Below are positions 17,267 through 29,209 of a stretch of DNA of 64,000 nt, piece by piece; positions within the stretch are counted from its first letter, which is position 1; every line of letters begins with the position of its first letter. The translations under genes were made by a program, and so were the position numbers. Below the pieces are notes generated by a model, which saw only the letters and a list, made by a program, of their open reading frames with translations, had not been told where the DNA came from and did not search any database. Source of the DNA: a bacterium (lineage in GTDB: Bacteria > Joyebacterota > Joyebacteria > Joyebacterales > Joyebacteraceae); contig JALGWI010000003.1 in the NCBI GenBank assembly GCA_025774245.1, positions 26,840 through 90,839 of the forward strand. Reading direction: 5' to 3'.

Positions 17267-17290
17267 CGGCGGCCTCCCTTCTCTCTCACC

Positions 17291-19967
<2,677 letters not shown>

Positions 19968-19981
<14 letters not shown>

Positions 19982-20627
19982 CTGCCCCTCCGTCTCGGTT
20001 CTCCATCCGCTCCCTCACGACGGCAGCCACCACCTCGTGGCTGAAACCCCTCCGAACGAGATAGGCGAAGAGCTTCGCCCGCTCCCTGTCCGGCAGCCCG
20101 CCTTCGTGTTTGCGGGTCTTCTTCAGCGACGCCCGGCGTGCCAGCTCGATCTCCGGGTTCTCCTCGTACGTCTCGTCGAGGATCCTCGTCGTGACCGCCT
20201 GGTCGACGCCCTTCGCGCGGAGCTCCTGTCTGAGGAGCATCGGTCCGACGGGCCTCAGCCGCACCCGCTCCCCGGCCCAGAGCCTGGCGAACGCCTCGTC
20301 GTCCACGAGCCCCACCACCTCGAGATCGGCGACGACCTCCTCCGACAGGGTCGTGTCGAACCCGCTTCTCCGGAGCCGGTCGAGGAGCTCGCGCCGGCTC
20401 CGTGCGCGGACGGTCAGAAGGCCCAGGGCCTTCTCCTTCGCCTTCGCGCGCTCCGAGTCGGCTTCGATGCGCTCGACCTGGTCCTGGGCGAGCTCGACAC
20501 CGACCTCGAGACCCAGGCGCGCGGCGATCTCCTCGGAGACCGTGAACGCCGGGCGACCGTCTACGAAGACGGCCAGGCGAGATGAGCCCTCCCTGGCCTT
20601 CTGGATGGCCGTGATCCTGCCGCTCAC
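19968..20627 (-). CDS. recX: Regulatory protein RecX
   Basis: Modulates RecA filament formation. It has 219 aa, slightly long. Family helices are seen: ALGLLTVRARSRRELLDRL, VADLEVVGLVDDEAFARLW, GPMLLRQELRAKGV and FAYLVRRGFSHEVVAAVV. GTG start with GAGGAA upstream. It directly follows recA (76 bp) and overlaps alaS, reproducing the recA-recX-alaS order known from proteobacteria. Confidence 0.93.
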
Positions 20628-20703
20628 CGCTTCCTCGCTCGCGCTCCCGTCCCGGCTCCGGCTCTCTGCTGCCCGCCGTGGTGCCGGGACTCTTCCTCCG
20701 GCG

Positions 20704-21837
<1,134 letters not shown>

Positions 21838-21940
21838 CTTTCCCTCCGCTGTCGGGCTTCGGTTTCCGATTCCGTCCGGGGTCTCTTCGAAAGCAGCCGG
21901 CACCCGCGTCTCGGGGGCCCGGTGCTCACTCTTCGGGGGA

Positions 21941-22582
21941 TCAGGGGCCGTCGCCGGGGGGCGCCTGGCCGGCAGGCGCCTCACCAGGGGACGTTTCTCC
22001 GGAGGGCGTCTCTTCCGGGGCCGCCTCGCCCAGGGGCACGGCCGCTATCAGCTCGTGGAGCGCTCCGCCGGGCGCGAGCGTGCTCCTCATGACACGCACC
22101 TCACGCACCTCGACAATCTCCTCCGGCGCGGCGAGCCCGTCGAGGACGTCCTCGATGTCCCCTCCGCCCCGCGGGTCCCTGATGCGGCCGATCGTGATGT
22201 GGGGGCTGAATCTCCGCCGCTCCCTCGGGAATCCCAGGGGCTTGAGTTCGCGCTCGACGGCCGCGGCGATGTCCCAGAGCTCCTGGATCGGCTCCGCGCC
22301 GACCCAGACCACCCTGGCGCGCCGCGGCGACGGGAAGGCCCCGAGCGACCGGCTGGCGAAGGAGAACGGCGGAACCTCGCGCGCCGCCGCCCCGACGGCC
22401 TCGATCACGTCCTGGACCACGTCCTCCTCGACGTCACCCAGGAACTTGAGGGTCAGGTGCAGCGTCGCGTCCCGCGACCAGCTCGCCTTGAGGCCGCGCC
22501 GGCGCATTTCCTCGATGAGGTCGAGTATGCCTGCTTTGAGCGGGCGCGACAACTCCAAAGCTACGAAGATCCTGAGGGCCAC
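21941..22582 (-). CDS. thpR: RNA 2',3'-cyclic phosphodiesterase (LigT family)
   Basis: 2H phosphoesterase that opens 2',3'-cyclic phosphates. It has 213 aa with both catalytic motifs, HLT (42-44) and HIT (128-130), in the usual LHLTLKFLG and SPHITIGRI contexts. The C-terminal 30 residues are a Pro/Glu/Gly-rich low-complexity tail ([17 protein letters not shown]) beyond the fold. GTG start with GGGAGG upstream. It lies between cinA and recA, an order seen in several phyla. Confidence 0.93.
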   Translation of the reverse strand: MALRIFVALELSRPLKAGILDLIEEMRRRGLKASWSRDATLHLTLKFLGDVEEDVVQDVIEAVGAAAREVPPFSFASRSLGAFPSPRRARVVWVGAEPIQELWDIAAAVERELKPLGFPRERRRFSPHITIGRIRDPRGGGDIEDVLDGLAAPEEIVEVREVRVMRSTLAPGGALHELIAAVPLGEAAPEETPSGETSPGEAPAGQAPPGDGP

Positions 22583-22600
22583 GTCCGTTCCTCCCGCCGG

Positions 22601-23833
22601 TCAGAGGAGCGCCCGGCGCAGCATGTCGAGCGCCGCCTGGGCCGCCATCTCGCGGACGGTGTCGCGTCCTCCCGAGAAGCGGAAGCGCTCGACGCGCTCG
22701 CCGCGATCCCACGAGACTGCGACGAAGACCAGGCCGAGCGGCTTCTCGTCGTCCCCACCTCCCGGGCCCGCGATCCCCGTGATCGCGACGCCGTAGTCCG
22801 AGTGCGCCTTGTCCCGCACACCCTCGGCCATCTCGAGCGCGGCCTCCTCCGAGACGGCCCCGTGGTCCTTGAGCGTCTTTACGCGAACGCCCAGGAGCCT
22901 CTTCTTGAGGTCGTCCGAGTAGGCGATGACTCCTCCGACGAAGTACTCCGAGCTGCCCGGGATCCTCGTGAGCCGCCAGCCGAGCCTGCCGCCGGTACAC
23001 GACTCCGCGACGGCGACCGTCTTCTTGCCCATCTGGAGCAGGTAGCCGACCACCTGCTCGATCGGCTCCTCCCCGGTCGCGTAGACCGCGTTGCCGAGCT
23101 TCTCGCCGATCCGCTCCGCGGCGTCGTCGGCCGTCCTTCGCGCCTCTGCCGGCGTGTCGCCACGGCAGATGACGCGCACGTCGACGCCCGTGGCCGACGC
23201 CGTGTAGGCGATCTCGGTGCGCGCGAGTTTCCTCGTCAGCCCCTCGATCTCCTCGGCGATCGCAGACTCGGGGACGCCGGTCGTCCTCAGGATCCGCTCC
23301 TCGGTGAGCCGCCTGAGCCCCCTCCCCTCGAGGAACGGGACGACGTACGATTCGACCATCCGCTTCATCTCGGCGGGCACCCCCGGCAGGACGAAGAAGA
23401 GTGTCCGGTCCTGCTCCATCAGGAGCCCCGGCGCGGTTCCGATCGTGTTCTCGATGGCTCGCGCCCCCTCCGGGATCATCGCCTGCGCGACGTTGATCTC
23501 CGGCATCGGCCTGCCGAGTTCCTCGAAGTGCGCGGCGATCCGCTCGAGCGTGTCGTCGTCGAGCACGAGGCTTCGTCCGAGGACCCTCGCCACGACGTGC
23601 TTCGTGCGGTCGTCGCTCGTAGGGCCGAGGCCGCCCGTCGTGATGACGACGTCGGCGTCGCCGAGCGCGCGAAGCAGGACCTCCTCGATGGCCTTGGGGT
23701 CGTCGGGAACGGTCGTCGCCCTCGTCACGTCCGCTCCCAGGGCGGCGAGCCTCGCTCCGAGGTGGGACGTGTTCGTGTCGACGCGGCCGCCGTCGAGGAG
23801 CTCACGACCGATGGTGACAATCTCCGCCTTCAC
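22601..23833 (-). CDS. cinA: CinA-family protein (NMN amidohydrolase / ADP-ribose pyrophosphatase)
   Basis: Two-domain protein of nucleotide repair and NAD salvage. The start chosen is the GTG at 23833 (VKAEIVTIGRELLDG), where homologues begin, giving 410 aa; no clear ribosome site is visible. The N-terminal MoCF-like domain (about 1-170) has GGLGPTSDDRTKHVVARVLG. The C-terminal CinA amidohydrolase domain (about 250-408) carries VAVAESCTGGRLGWRLT, YFVGGVIAYSDDLKK and GITGIAGPGGG. Both domains appear complete. It is in the pgsA-pgpA-cinA-thpR-recA run. Confidence 0.93.
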   Translation of the reverse strand: MKAEIVTIGRELLDGGRVDTNTSHLGARLAALGADVTRATTVPDDPKAIEEVLLRALGDADVVITTGGLGPTSDDRTKHVVARVLGRSLVLDDDTLERIAAHFEELGRPMPEINVAQAMIPEGARAIENTIGTAPGLLMEQDRTLFFVLPGVPAEMKRMVESYVVPFLEGRGLRRLTEERILRTTGVPESAIAEEIEGLTRKLARTEIAYTASATGVDVRVICRGDTPAEARRTADDAAERIGEKLGNAVYATGEEPIEQVVGYLLQMGKKTVAVAESCTGGRLGWRLTRIPGSSEYFVGGVIAYSDDLKKRLLGVRVKTLKDHGAVSEEAALEMAEGVRDKAHSDYGVAITGIAGPGGGDDEKPLGLVFVAVSWDRGERVERFRFSGGRDTVREMAAQAALDMLRRALL

Positions 23834-23858
23834 GGTGACACCGTCCGGGAGGCCGCGG

Positions 23859-24356
23859 CTACCAGCCGCGGAAGAGGAGCATGAGCCTGACAAGGATGTT
23901 CGCGTAGACGCCTGCGATGACGTCGTCCATCACGATGCCGAGCCCGCCGGGGAGGGATTCGGCTCGGTCTGCGGGGAACGGCTTCAGAATGTCGGCGACT
24001 CTGAACAGCAGGAACGCCACGGCGTAGACCAGCAGCGTCTTCGGGAGGAGCAGGATCGCGATCAGGAAACCGGCCCACTCGTCGACGACGATCTTCGACG
24101 CGTCCTTTCCGAACGACGTCTCGGCGATGCCTGCCGCCCAGACCGAGAGCGCGAGGAAGGCCACGACGGTCAATAGGTGCACGGCGATCGCCAGAGGCGG
24201 ACTCGCGGACGTGATCTCGGGGGCGATGAACCAGAGGAGCACAGCGCACCCGAACGCACCGACCGTTCCCGGGGCCACGGGGGCGTATCCCAGGAACCCG
24301 CCGGTCGCGATGAGCCTGACGAGCGGTGAGAGCCGGGGCGGCGTTCCGTTCGTCAT
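23859..24356 (-). CDS. pgpA: Phosphatidylglycerophosphatase A
   Basis: Membrane phosphatase completing phosphatidylglycerol synthesis by dephosphorylating PGP. It has 165 aa, about four hydrophobic segments and the PgpA motif pattern ATGGFLGYAPVAPGTVGAFG, VVDEWAGFLIA and GLGIVMDDVIAGVYAN, including the conserved acidic residues. Its ribosome site AGGAGG overlaps the stop of pgsA, the enzyme for the preceding step, so the two are translationally coupled. Confidence 0.93.
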   Translation of the reverse strand: MTNGTPPRLSPLVRLIATGGFLGYAPVAPGTVGAFGCAVLLWFIAPEITSASPPLAIAVHLLTVVAFLALSVWAAGIAETSFGKDASKIVVDEWAGFLIAILLLPKTLLVYAVAFLLFRVADILKPFPADRAESLPGGLGIVMDDVIAGVYANILVRLMLLFRGW

Positions 24357-24362
24357 CTCCTC

Positions 24363-24968
24363 CTAGCTCCTCTCTCCTCGCTCCGCGCGCGCGACGCTGT
24401 CCCCCGCGCCGGCGACGCCCCGCCCGCTCAGGAGGTACTCGGCACCGGAGACGATCGTCAGCACGACGGCGCAGGCGCCCATGATCCACAGGACGGTCTC
24501 GATGTGCGTCGAGAGGGAGGGCGTCAAGGGGGTGCCCACGCTCGACCGGACAGTGAGATAGAGGAGGATCGCGGCGATCCAGGCCATCTGCGAAGCGGTC
24601 TTCCACTGCGCGATCCGGCTCGTGACGAAACCCTCGCCGCTCTTCAAGACCCCGGTGCGACATCCGAGTATCAGGAGCTCTCGCCCAACGATGGCCGCGA
24701 CCATCCAGATCCGCATGTACGGGAGACCGAGAAAGAGGAGCCCGAAGAGGACGAGCGAAACGAGCACCTTGTCGGCCAGGGGATCCATGAGCTTGCCGAA
24801 CTCGGTGACGTTGTTCGAGCGGCGCGCGAGGTACCCGTCCCAGAGGTCGGTGAGCATCGCGACCAGGAAGAGGTAGAACGCCAGCCGCACGGCGCCCGCG
24901 AGCAGGCAGATCAGAACTACCGGCCCCAGGATGAGGCGCCCGACGGTCAATCCGTTCGGCCAGTTCAT
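24363..24968 (-). CDS. pgsA: CDP-diacylglycerol-glycerol-3-phosphate 3-phosphatidyltransferase
   Basis: Makes phosphatidylglycerophosphate from CDP-DAG and glycerol-3-phosphate. It has 201 aa and is a polytopic CDP-alcohol phosphatidyltransferase with the complete signature D-G-x2-A-R-x8-G-x3-D-x3-D (DGYLARR and GKLMDPLAD). A C-terminal hydrophilic tail is rich in Arg and Glu. The PG route shows that ordinary ester phospholipids are made even though a GGGPS-like enzyme is also encoded. Confidence 0.94.
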   Translation of the reverse strand: MNWPNGLTVGRLILGPVVLICLLAGAVRLAFYLFLVAMLTDLWDGYLARRSNNVTEFGKLMDPLADKVLVSLVLFGLLFLGLPYMRIWMVAAIVGRELLILGCRTGVLKSGEGFVTSRIAQWKTASQMAWIAAILLYLTVRSSVGTPLTPSLSTHIETVLWIMGACAVVLTIVSGAEYLLSGRGVAGAGDSVARAERGERS

Positions 24969-25039
24969 GGTTCCTCACGCGCTCTGAGGAAGCGGTCCTC
25001 GCGAGCCTCCGTTCGGTCCCGCGTCCGCCCGCCTACCGC

Positions 25040-25969
25040 CTACGACTGGGTGAGCTCCTCCCGCTTGAGGAGCCACGCCCAGTTGCGGTCCACTTCCTCC
25101 TGGATCTCGTCGATGATGTGCTTGTTCTGTTCCTTGAAGAGGTGGCGGAATCTCCCCTGCCCCTCCATCCACTTCGCGACAGGGATCTTCTCCTTCGGCT
25201 TCCGGGTCACCTTGAACTTGCCGTGCTCGACCTCGAAGAGCGGCCAGAAACAGGTCTCGACGGCGAGCCTGGCGACCTCCATCGACTCCTCCATCGGGTA
25301 CCGCCAGCCCCTCGTACAGGGAGTCAGGATGTTCATGAACGCCGGGCCGTCGATCGCGAGCGCCTTCTCGACCTTGTCCGAGAGGTCCTTTGGGAAACCA
25401 GGAGTGGCCTGAGCCACGTAGGGGATCCTGTGCGCGATCATGATCTCGGTCAGCGGTTTCGGGAACTCCTTCTTCCCGGGGACGACCTTCCCCACAGGAG
25501 TGGTCGACGTCGCGGTGCCCTTCGGCGTCCCGCCCGACCTCTGGATGCCCGTGTTCATGTAGGCTTCGTTGTCGTAGCAGATGTAGAGCATGTTGTGTCC
25601 GCGCTCCATCGCACCCGAGAGAGCCTGGAGCCCGATGTCGTACGTGCCCCCGTCGCCTGCGAACGCGATGAAGTTGATCTTCTTGTCGATCTTCCCCTGC
25701 CGTCGGAGCGACCTGTAGGCCGCTTCCGCACCCGATATCGTCGCCGCGGAGTTCTCGAAGGCGCTGTGGATGAAAGGCGTGCGCCAGGCGGTGTAGGGGT
25801 AGATCGTTGTTACCACCTCGACGCATCCAGTCGCGCAGCCGCAGACCGTGTCCTTGCCCGCCGTCAGGAGCGTCTGTCTCATCGCCGTCATCGGCAGGCA
25901 ACCCGCGCACGCGCGGTGCCCGCCGGCCATGAGCTCCTTCCGCCCCGCCAGTTGTTTGACGCCCGGCAT
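25040..25969 (-). CDS. porB: Pyruvate:ferredoxin oxidoreductase beta subunit (TPP-binding)
   Basis: Binds thiamine diphosphate and one [4Fe-4S] cluster in the four-subunit pyruvate:ferredoxin oxidoreductase, which makes acetyl-CoA, CO2 and reduced ferredoxin. It has 309 aa. The TPP site is GDGGTYDIGL plus CYDNEAYMNTG. Cluster cysteines are in ACAGCLP and CGCATGCVE, with a further Cys in TPCTRGW. TPGFPKDL and the TPVGKVVPGKK segments agree with family members. It is last in the porG-porD-porA-porB operon. A 2-oxoacid other than pyruvate cannot be excluded. Confidence 0.93.
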   Translation of the reverse strand: MPGVKQLAGRKELMAGGHRACAGCLPMTAMRQTLLTAGKDTVCGCATGCVEVVTTIYPYTAWRTPFIHSAFENSAATISGAEAAYRSLRRQGKIDKKINFIAFAGDGGTYDIGLQALSGAMERGHNMLYICYDNEAYMNTGIQRSGGTPKGTATSTTPVGKVVPGKKEFPKPLTEIMIAHRIPYVAQATPGFPKDLSDKVEKALAIDGPAFMNILTPCTRGWRYPMEESMEVARLAVETCFWPLFEVEHGKFKVTRKPKEKIPVAKWMEGQGRFRHLFKEQNKHIIDEIQEEVDRNWAWLLKREELTQS

Positions 25970-25983
25970 CTGTGGTTCCCTCC

Positions 25984-27162
25984 CTATTCTCTCAGTCCAA
26001 GAAAGCGGATGTTATCGGTCGGCGTTCCCTTGACGGCGATCGTCTCGAGGTCCTTGAAGACCGATCGGATGTGGTCCATGGAGACGTCCCGGCCGCCGAG
26101 GCCGTAGATGTAGTTCACGAGTCCGACGCCGCTGCTTCCGAAGAGCGCCGCCCTGATCTCCTTGTGCACCGGCCCGCCCGGGGCGCCGAACGACACCGAC
26201 CGGTCGAGCACGGCGACCGCCTTCGCGTTCTTCAGACTCTCGGCGATCTCCAGCTCCGGGAACGGGCGGAAGCAGCGGATCTTGAGGAGTCCCGCCGCCG
26301 TCCCTTCTGCGCGAAGCTCGTCGATGACGACCTTCGTGGTACCGGCCGTCGAGCCGAGCGCCATGATCACAAGCTCGGCGTCGTCGAGCCTGTAGGCCTC
26401 CAGCATGTCGTAGGAACGGCCGGAGAGCTCGTCGAAGAGCTTCCCGACCTCCTTCACGGCCGCCCGCGCGTTACGCATCGCCTCGACCTGCTGGCGCTTG
26501 TGCTCGAAATAGTAGTCCTGAAGGTCGAGCGGGCCGAAGGTCATCGGCTGGTCCGTGTCGAGGAGGCTGTACTTCGGTTTGTACTCGCCGACCCACTTCT
26601 TCACGACGTTGTCCTCGAGACCGTCGAGGACCTCCGCCGTGTGGCTGAGGATGAAGCCGTCGAACGTGACCATGACGGGGAGGAGGACGTCGGGCGTCTC
26701 CGCGATCCGCACGGCCTGGATGACGTTGTCGTAGACCTCCTGCGCGTTCTCCGAATAGAGCTGGATCCAGCCCGTGTCGCGACAGCCCATCGTGTCGCTG
26801 TGGTCGCAGTGGATGTTGATCGGCCCCGAGAGCGCGCGGTTCACGACCGGCATCACGATCGGCAGCCGGTACGACGCCGCGATGTAGACGATCTCCCACA
26901 TGAGGGCCAGCCCGTTTGCCGAGGTGGCCGTCATCGCCCTCGCGCCCGCCGCCGCCGCCCCGACCGTCGCGCTCATCGCGCTGTGCTCCGACTCGACCAG
27001 CACGAACTCCGCCTTCACGTCTCCGTCAGCGACGTGCTCGGCGAACTTGTGCATGAGCTCCGTCTGCGGGGTGATCGGAAACGCGGCCACGACGTCGGGG
27101 TCGATCTGCCTCATCGCCTCGGCGGCCGCGTCGTTCCCCGTCAGGATGAGTCTTCTGCCCAC
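25984..27162 (-). CDS. porA: Pyruvate:ferredoxin oxidoreductase alpha subunit
   Basis: Carries the pyrimidine-binding and central domains of the oxidoreductase. It has 392 aa. Signatures: GNDAAAEAMRQIDPDVVAAF, ITPQTELMHKFAEHV, ESEHSAMSATVGAAAAGARA and TATSANGLALMWE. The later DRSVSFGAPGGPV motif and YIYGLGGRDV also match PorA. GTG start with GGGAGATC. It is 54 bp after porD and 14 bp before porB. Oxygen-sensitive enzyme, consistent with anaerobic or microaerobic metabolism. Confidence 0.94.
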   Translation of the reverse strand: MGRRLILTGNDAAAEAMRQIDPDVVAAFPITPQTELMHKFAEHVADGDVKAEFVLVESEHSAMSATVGAAAAGARAMTATSANGLALMWEIVYIAASYRLPIVMPVVNRALSGPINIHCDHSDTMGCRDTGWIQLYSENAQEVYDNVIQAVRIAETPDVLLPVMVTFDGFILSHTAEVLDGLEDNVVKKWVGEYKPKYSLLDTDQPMTFGPLDLQDYYFEHKRQQVEAMRNARAAVKEVGKLFDELSGRSYDMLEAYRLDDAELVIMALGSTAGTTKVVIDELRAEGTAAGLLKIRCFRPFPELEIAESLKNAKAVAVLDRSVSFGAPGGPVHKEIRAALFGSSGVGLVNYIYGLGGRDVSMDHIRSVFKDLETIAVKGTPTDNIRFLGLRE

Positions 27163-27216
27163 GTAGCGATCTCCCTTCAGATTCCAGAGGATTTGTTCCT
27201 GGCGTCGGCGCGAGCG

Positions 27217-27516
27217 TCAGCTCTTGTCGACGTCGGTCTCCAGTTTCATCTCGATTGACTTCGGATCGACCGGGCACTCGAACGCGCAGATGCCGCAGCC
27301 CTTGCAGTGCTCGTAGTCGATCCCGGTCATCTTGGCCTCGGCCACGAGGATGGACGAATCGGGGCACGCCACCCAGCACCGAAGGCAATGTATGCAGGTC
27401 TCCTCGTTCCAGATCGGCCGGTAGGTTCGCCACGAGCCCGTCTCGTAGGTCTCGGCGTTCCCCGCCTCCTCGATGGCGCCGCCGATCGGGATCTCAGTCC
27501 ACGCCTTCTCTCTCAT
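27217..27516 (-). CDS. porD: Pyruvate:ferredoxin oxidoreductase delta subunit (2[4Fe-4S])
   Basis: Electron-transfer subunit of 99 aa. Two complete cluster motifs: CIHCLRCWVACP and CKGCGICAFECP. The N-terminal GSWRTYRPIWNEETC segment is characteristic of the separate PorD subunit of thermophile- and archaea-type enzymes. The ATG overlaps the porG stop (ATGA). Ferredoxin partners are not encoded nearby. Confidence 0.94.
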   Translation of the reverse strand: MREKAWTEIPIGGAIEEAGNAETYETGSWRTYRPIWNEETCIHCLRCWVACPDSSILVAEAKMTGIDYEHCKGCGICAFECPVDPKSIEMKLETDVDKS

Positions 27517-28085
27517 TCCTCCTCGACCTCCTCGTAGGCTCTCCGGATCGCGCGCACGTTCCCCTCCAGCACCTCCGGCCTGAAACCGTGAGAGAACTTC
27601 TTCTTGATCTGGTCGATCACGGCCTCGAGCGACAGCACGCCCGAGGCCTTGATGAGGGCGCCGAGCATGGGCGAGTTCGGGATCGGTCGCCCGATCTCCT
27701 CAATGGCGATCCCCGTAGCATCGATCGTGAAGATCTTCCGCCCCTTGAGCTTGAGCTCCGCGCGCACGTCTCCCGCCGATCTCACCGTGTTCACGATCAT
27801 GATGGCGTCCTCGGGCGTCCCCGACGCCACGTCGGCGGTCGAGAGAAGCGTGTCGTCGAGAACGACGACGATCGAGGGCGAGTAGACGGCGCAGTGCACC
27901 CTGATCGGGCCCGCGCTGATGCGGGTGAACCCGCGCATCGGCGCTCCCATTCTCTCGGGGCCGTAGTCCGGGAATCCCTGGCTGTACTTCCCCTCCATGG
28001 CGGCGGCCTCCGCCAGCAGCAGGGACGCCGTCTTCGCTCCCTGCCCCCCGCGGCCGTGCCACCTGATCTCCAGCATCTCCGGCAT
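27513..28085 (-). CDS. porG: Pyruvate:ferredoxin oxidoreductase gamma subunit
   Basis: First gene of the por operon, 190 aa. Family motifs: EIRWHGRGGQGAKTAS, GKYSQGFPDYGPERMGAPM, AFTRISAGPIR-like FTRISAGPIR, and the DDTLL and NTPMLGAL-like NSPMLGALI segments. The ATG has GGAGGAGC upstream, and a promoter is found 60-90 bp before the gene. Split subunits in G-D-A-B order argue for the four-subunit enzyme rather than the fused homodimer common in clostridia. Confidence 0.94.
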   Translation of the reverse strand: MPEMLEIRWHGRGGQGAKTASLLLAEAAAMEGKYSQGFPDYGPERMGAPMRGFTRISAGPIRVHCAVYSPSIVVVLDDTLLSTADVASGTPEDAIMIVNTVRSAGDVRAELKLKGRKIFTIDATGIAIEEIGRPIPNSPMLGALIKASGVLSLEAVIDQIKKKFSHGFRPEVLEGNVRAIRRAYEEVEEE

Positions 28086-28145
28086 GTGTGCTCCTCCGGG
28101 GAAACTCGTAAATGCCCGTAACGACGGTGAACAGACCGAATTTGT

Positions 28146-28174
28146 AACTTAGCATCCGCTCATGAGAGGGTCAA
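28146..28174 (-). promoter_or_regulatory. Promoter of porGDAB
   Basis: TTGACC (28169-28174), 17-bp spacer, TAAGTT (28146-28151), with a TGC just before the -10 as in extended -10 promoters. It lies about 60 bp upstream of the porG start. No other gene in this 154-bp gap. Confidence 0.6.
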
Positions 28175-28239
28175 GAAGAAAGGAAGCGCGGGAGAGCTGG
28201 GGTGCAGACCGTGGTCCGCGCGGGGAGTCGCGCGCCGGC

Positions 28240-28839
28240 TCAGAGCTCGCGCCGCTCCTCGAGGGCCGTCCCGAGTGTGAGCTCGTCGGCCAGCTCGAGG
28301 TCTCCGCCGACCGGGAGCCCGCTCGCGAGCTTCGTCACGCGCACTCCGGCGGGCGTCAGGAGCTTCGCGACGTAGAGGGAGGTCGCCTCCCCCTCCGCCG
28401 TGGGGTTCAGGGCGAGGATGATCTCCGAGAGGCCGCTTCCCCTGGCGCGATCGAGGAGCGCGTTCAGGCGGAGATCCTCGGGGCCCACGCCGTCGAGCGG
28501 CGAGAGGAGCCCGCCGAGCACGTGGTAGCGGCCGCGGAAGCGTCCGGTGCGCTCAAGCGCGAAAATGTCACTCCCGCGCTCGACGACGCACACGAGGCTC
28601 GCGTCGCGTCTGGCGTCGGTGCAGATGCTGCAGGGGTCGTCCTCGGTGAGCCCCCCGCAGATCGAGCAGCTCTTCGTCCGCTCCCTGGCGTCGACGATCG
28701 CTCGGGCGAACTCGCGGCACTCCGCCTCCGACGAATCGATGAGCCTCAAGGCAATCCTCGTCGCCGACTTGCGGCCGATGCCCGGAAGCCGCGAAAAGAG
28801 GGCGATGAGCCTCTCGAGTGCGGGAGGAAGCGATGCCAC
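28240..28839 (-). CDS. recR: Recombination mediator RecR
   Basis: With RecO/RecF loads RecA at gaps. It has 199 aa: helix-hairpin-helix start LPGIGRKSATRIALRLI, the zinc site with four cysteines (CSICGGLTEDDPCSIC), and a Toprim domain (VVERGSDIFALERTGRFRGRYHVLGG, ALNPTAEGEATSLYVAKLL). GTG start with GAGGAG. It ends the dnaX-ybaB-recR group, as in many bacteria. Confidence 0.96.
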   Translation of the reverse strand: MASLPPALERLIALFSRLPGIGRKSATRIALRLIDSSEAECREFARAIVDARERTKSCSICGGLTEDDPCSICTDARRDASLVCVVERGSDIFALERTGRFRGRYHVLGGLLSPLDGVGPEDLRLNALLDRARGSGLSEIILALNPTAEGEATSLYVAKLLTPAGVRVTKLASGLPVGGDLELADELTLGTALEERREL

Positions 28840-28851
28840 GGTGGGGCTCTC

Positions 28852-28902
28852 CTCGGTCAGGGGTCAGCCTCGGTCAGAGGTTGCGCTCGGTCAGAGGTTG
28901 CC
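28852..28902. repeat. Three 17-bp tandem repeats at the ybaB-recR junction
   Basis: Copies begin at 28852, 28869 and 28886, each starting CTCGGTCAG on the + strand. The last two match over 16 bp; the first diverges after 10 bp. The array covers the last codons and stop of ybaB and ends close to the recR ribosome site. It looks like a slippage duplication of the ybaB 3' end. Confidence 0.75.
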
Positions 28903-29205
28903 CAGAGGAGGGATCATGCCGGTGACCTTGGTCATCTCGCGGGCCGCGGTCTCGTCGGACTTCTGCTTCGCGTCGCGGAGGGCGGACAGGAGAAGGTCCT
29001 CGAGCATCTCGTTGTCGCCGCCCTCGAGCACCTCCGGGTCGATCGAGATCGAGATGACGTCGCGCTGACAGTTCATCTTGATCTTGATCGCGCCGCCGCC
29101 GGCGCTGCCTTCGACCTCCATCGTTGCGAGGCTCTCTCTCACGGCCTCGAGGCGCTTCTCGAGCTTCTGCGCCTCCTTCATCATCTTGTTGAGTCCCTTG
29201 CCCAT
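28891..29205 (-). CDS. ybaB: Nucleoid-associated protein YbaB/EbfC
   Basis: Small dimeric DNA-binding protein, 104 aa, with the family pattern: N-terminal helix KGLNKMMKEAQKLEKRLE, then GGGAIKIKMNCQRDVISISIDPEVL, DNEMLEDLLLSALRDAKQKS and the C-terminal MTKVTG. It starts 4 bp after dnaX. Its 3' end lies in a short tandem repeat. Confidence 0.95.
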   Translation of the reverse strand: MGKGLNKMMKEAQKLEKRLEAVRESLATMEVEGSAGGGAIKIKMNCQRDVISISIDPEVLEGGDNEMLEDLLLSALRDAKQKSDETAAREMTKVTGMIPPLGNL

Positions 29206-29209
29206 GGGA

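Noticed and set aside
28852..28902. Short CRISPR-like array
   Set aside because: Repeats are contiguous 17-mers with no spacers, and no cas genes occur in the window.
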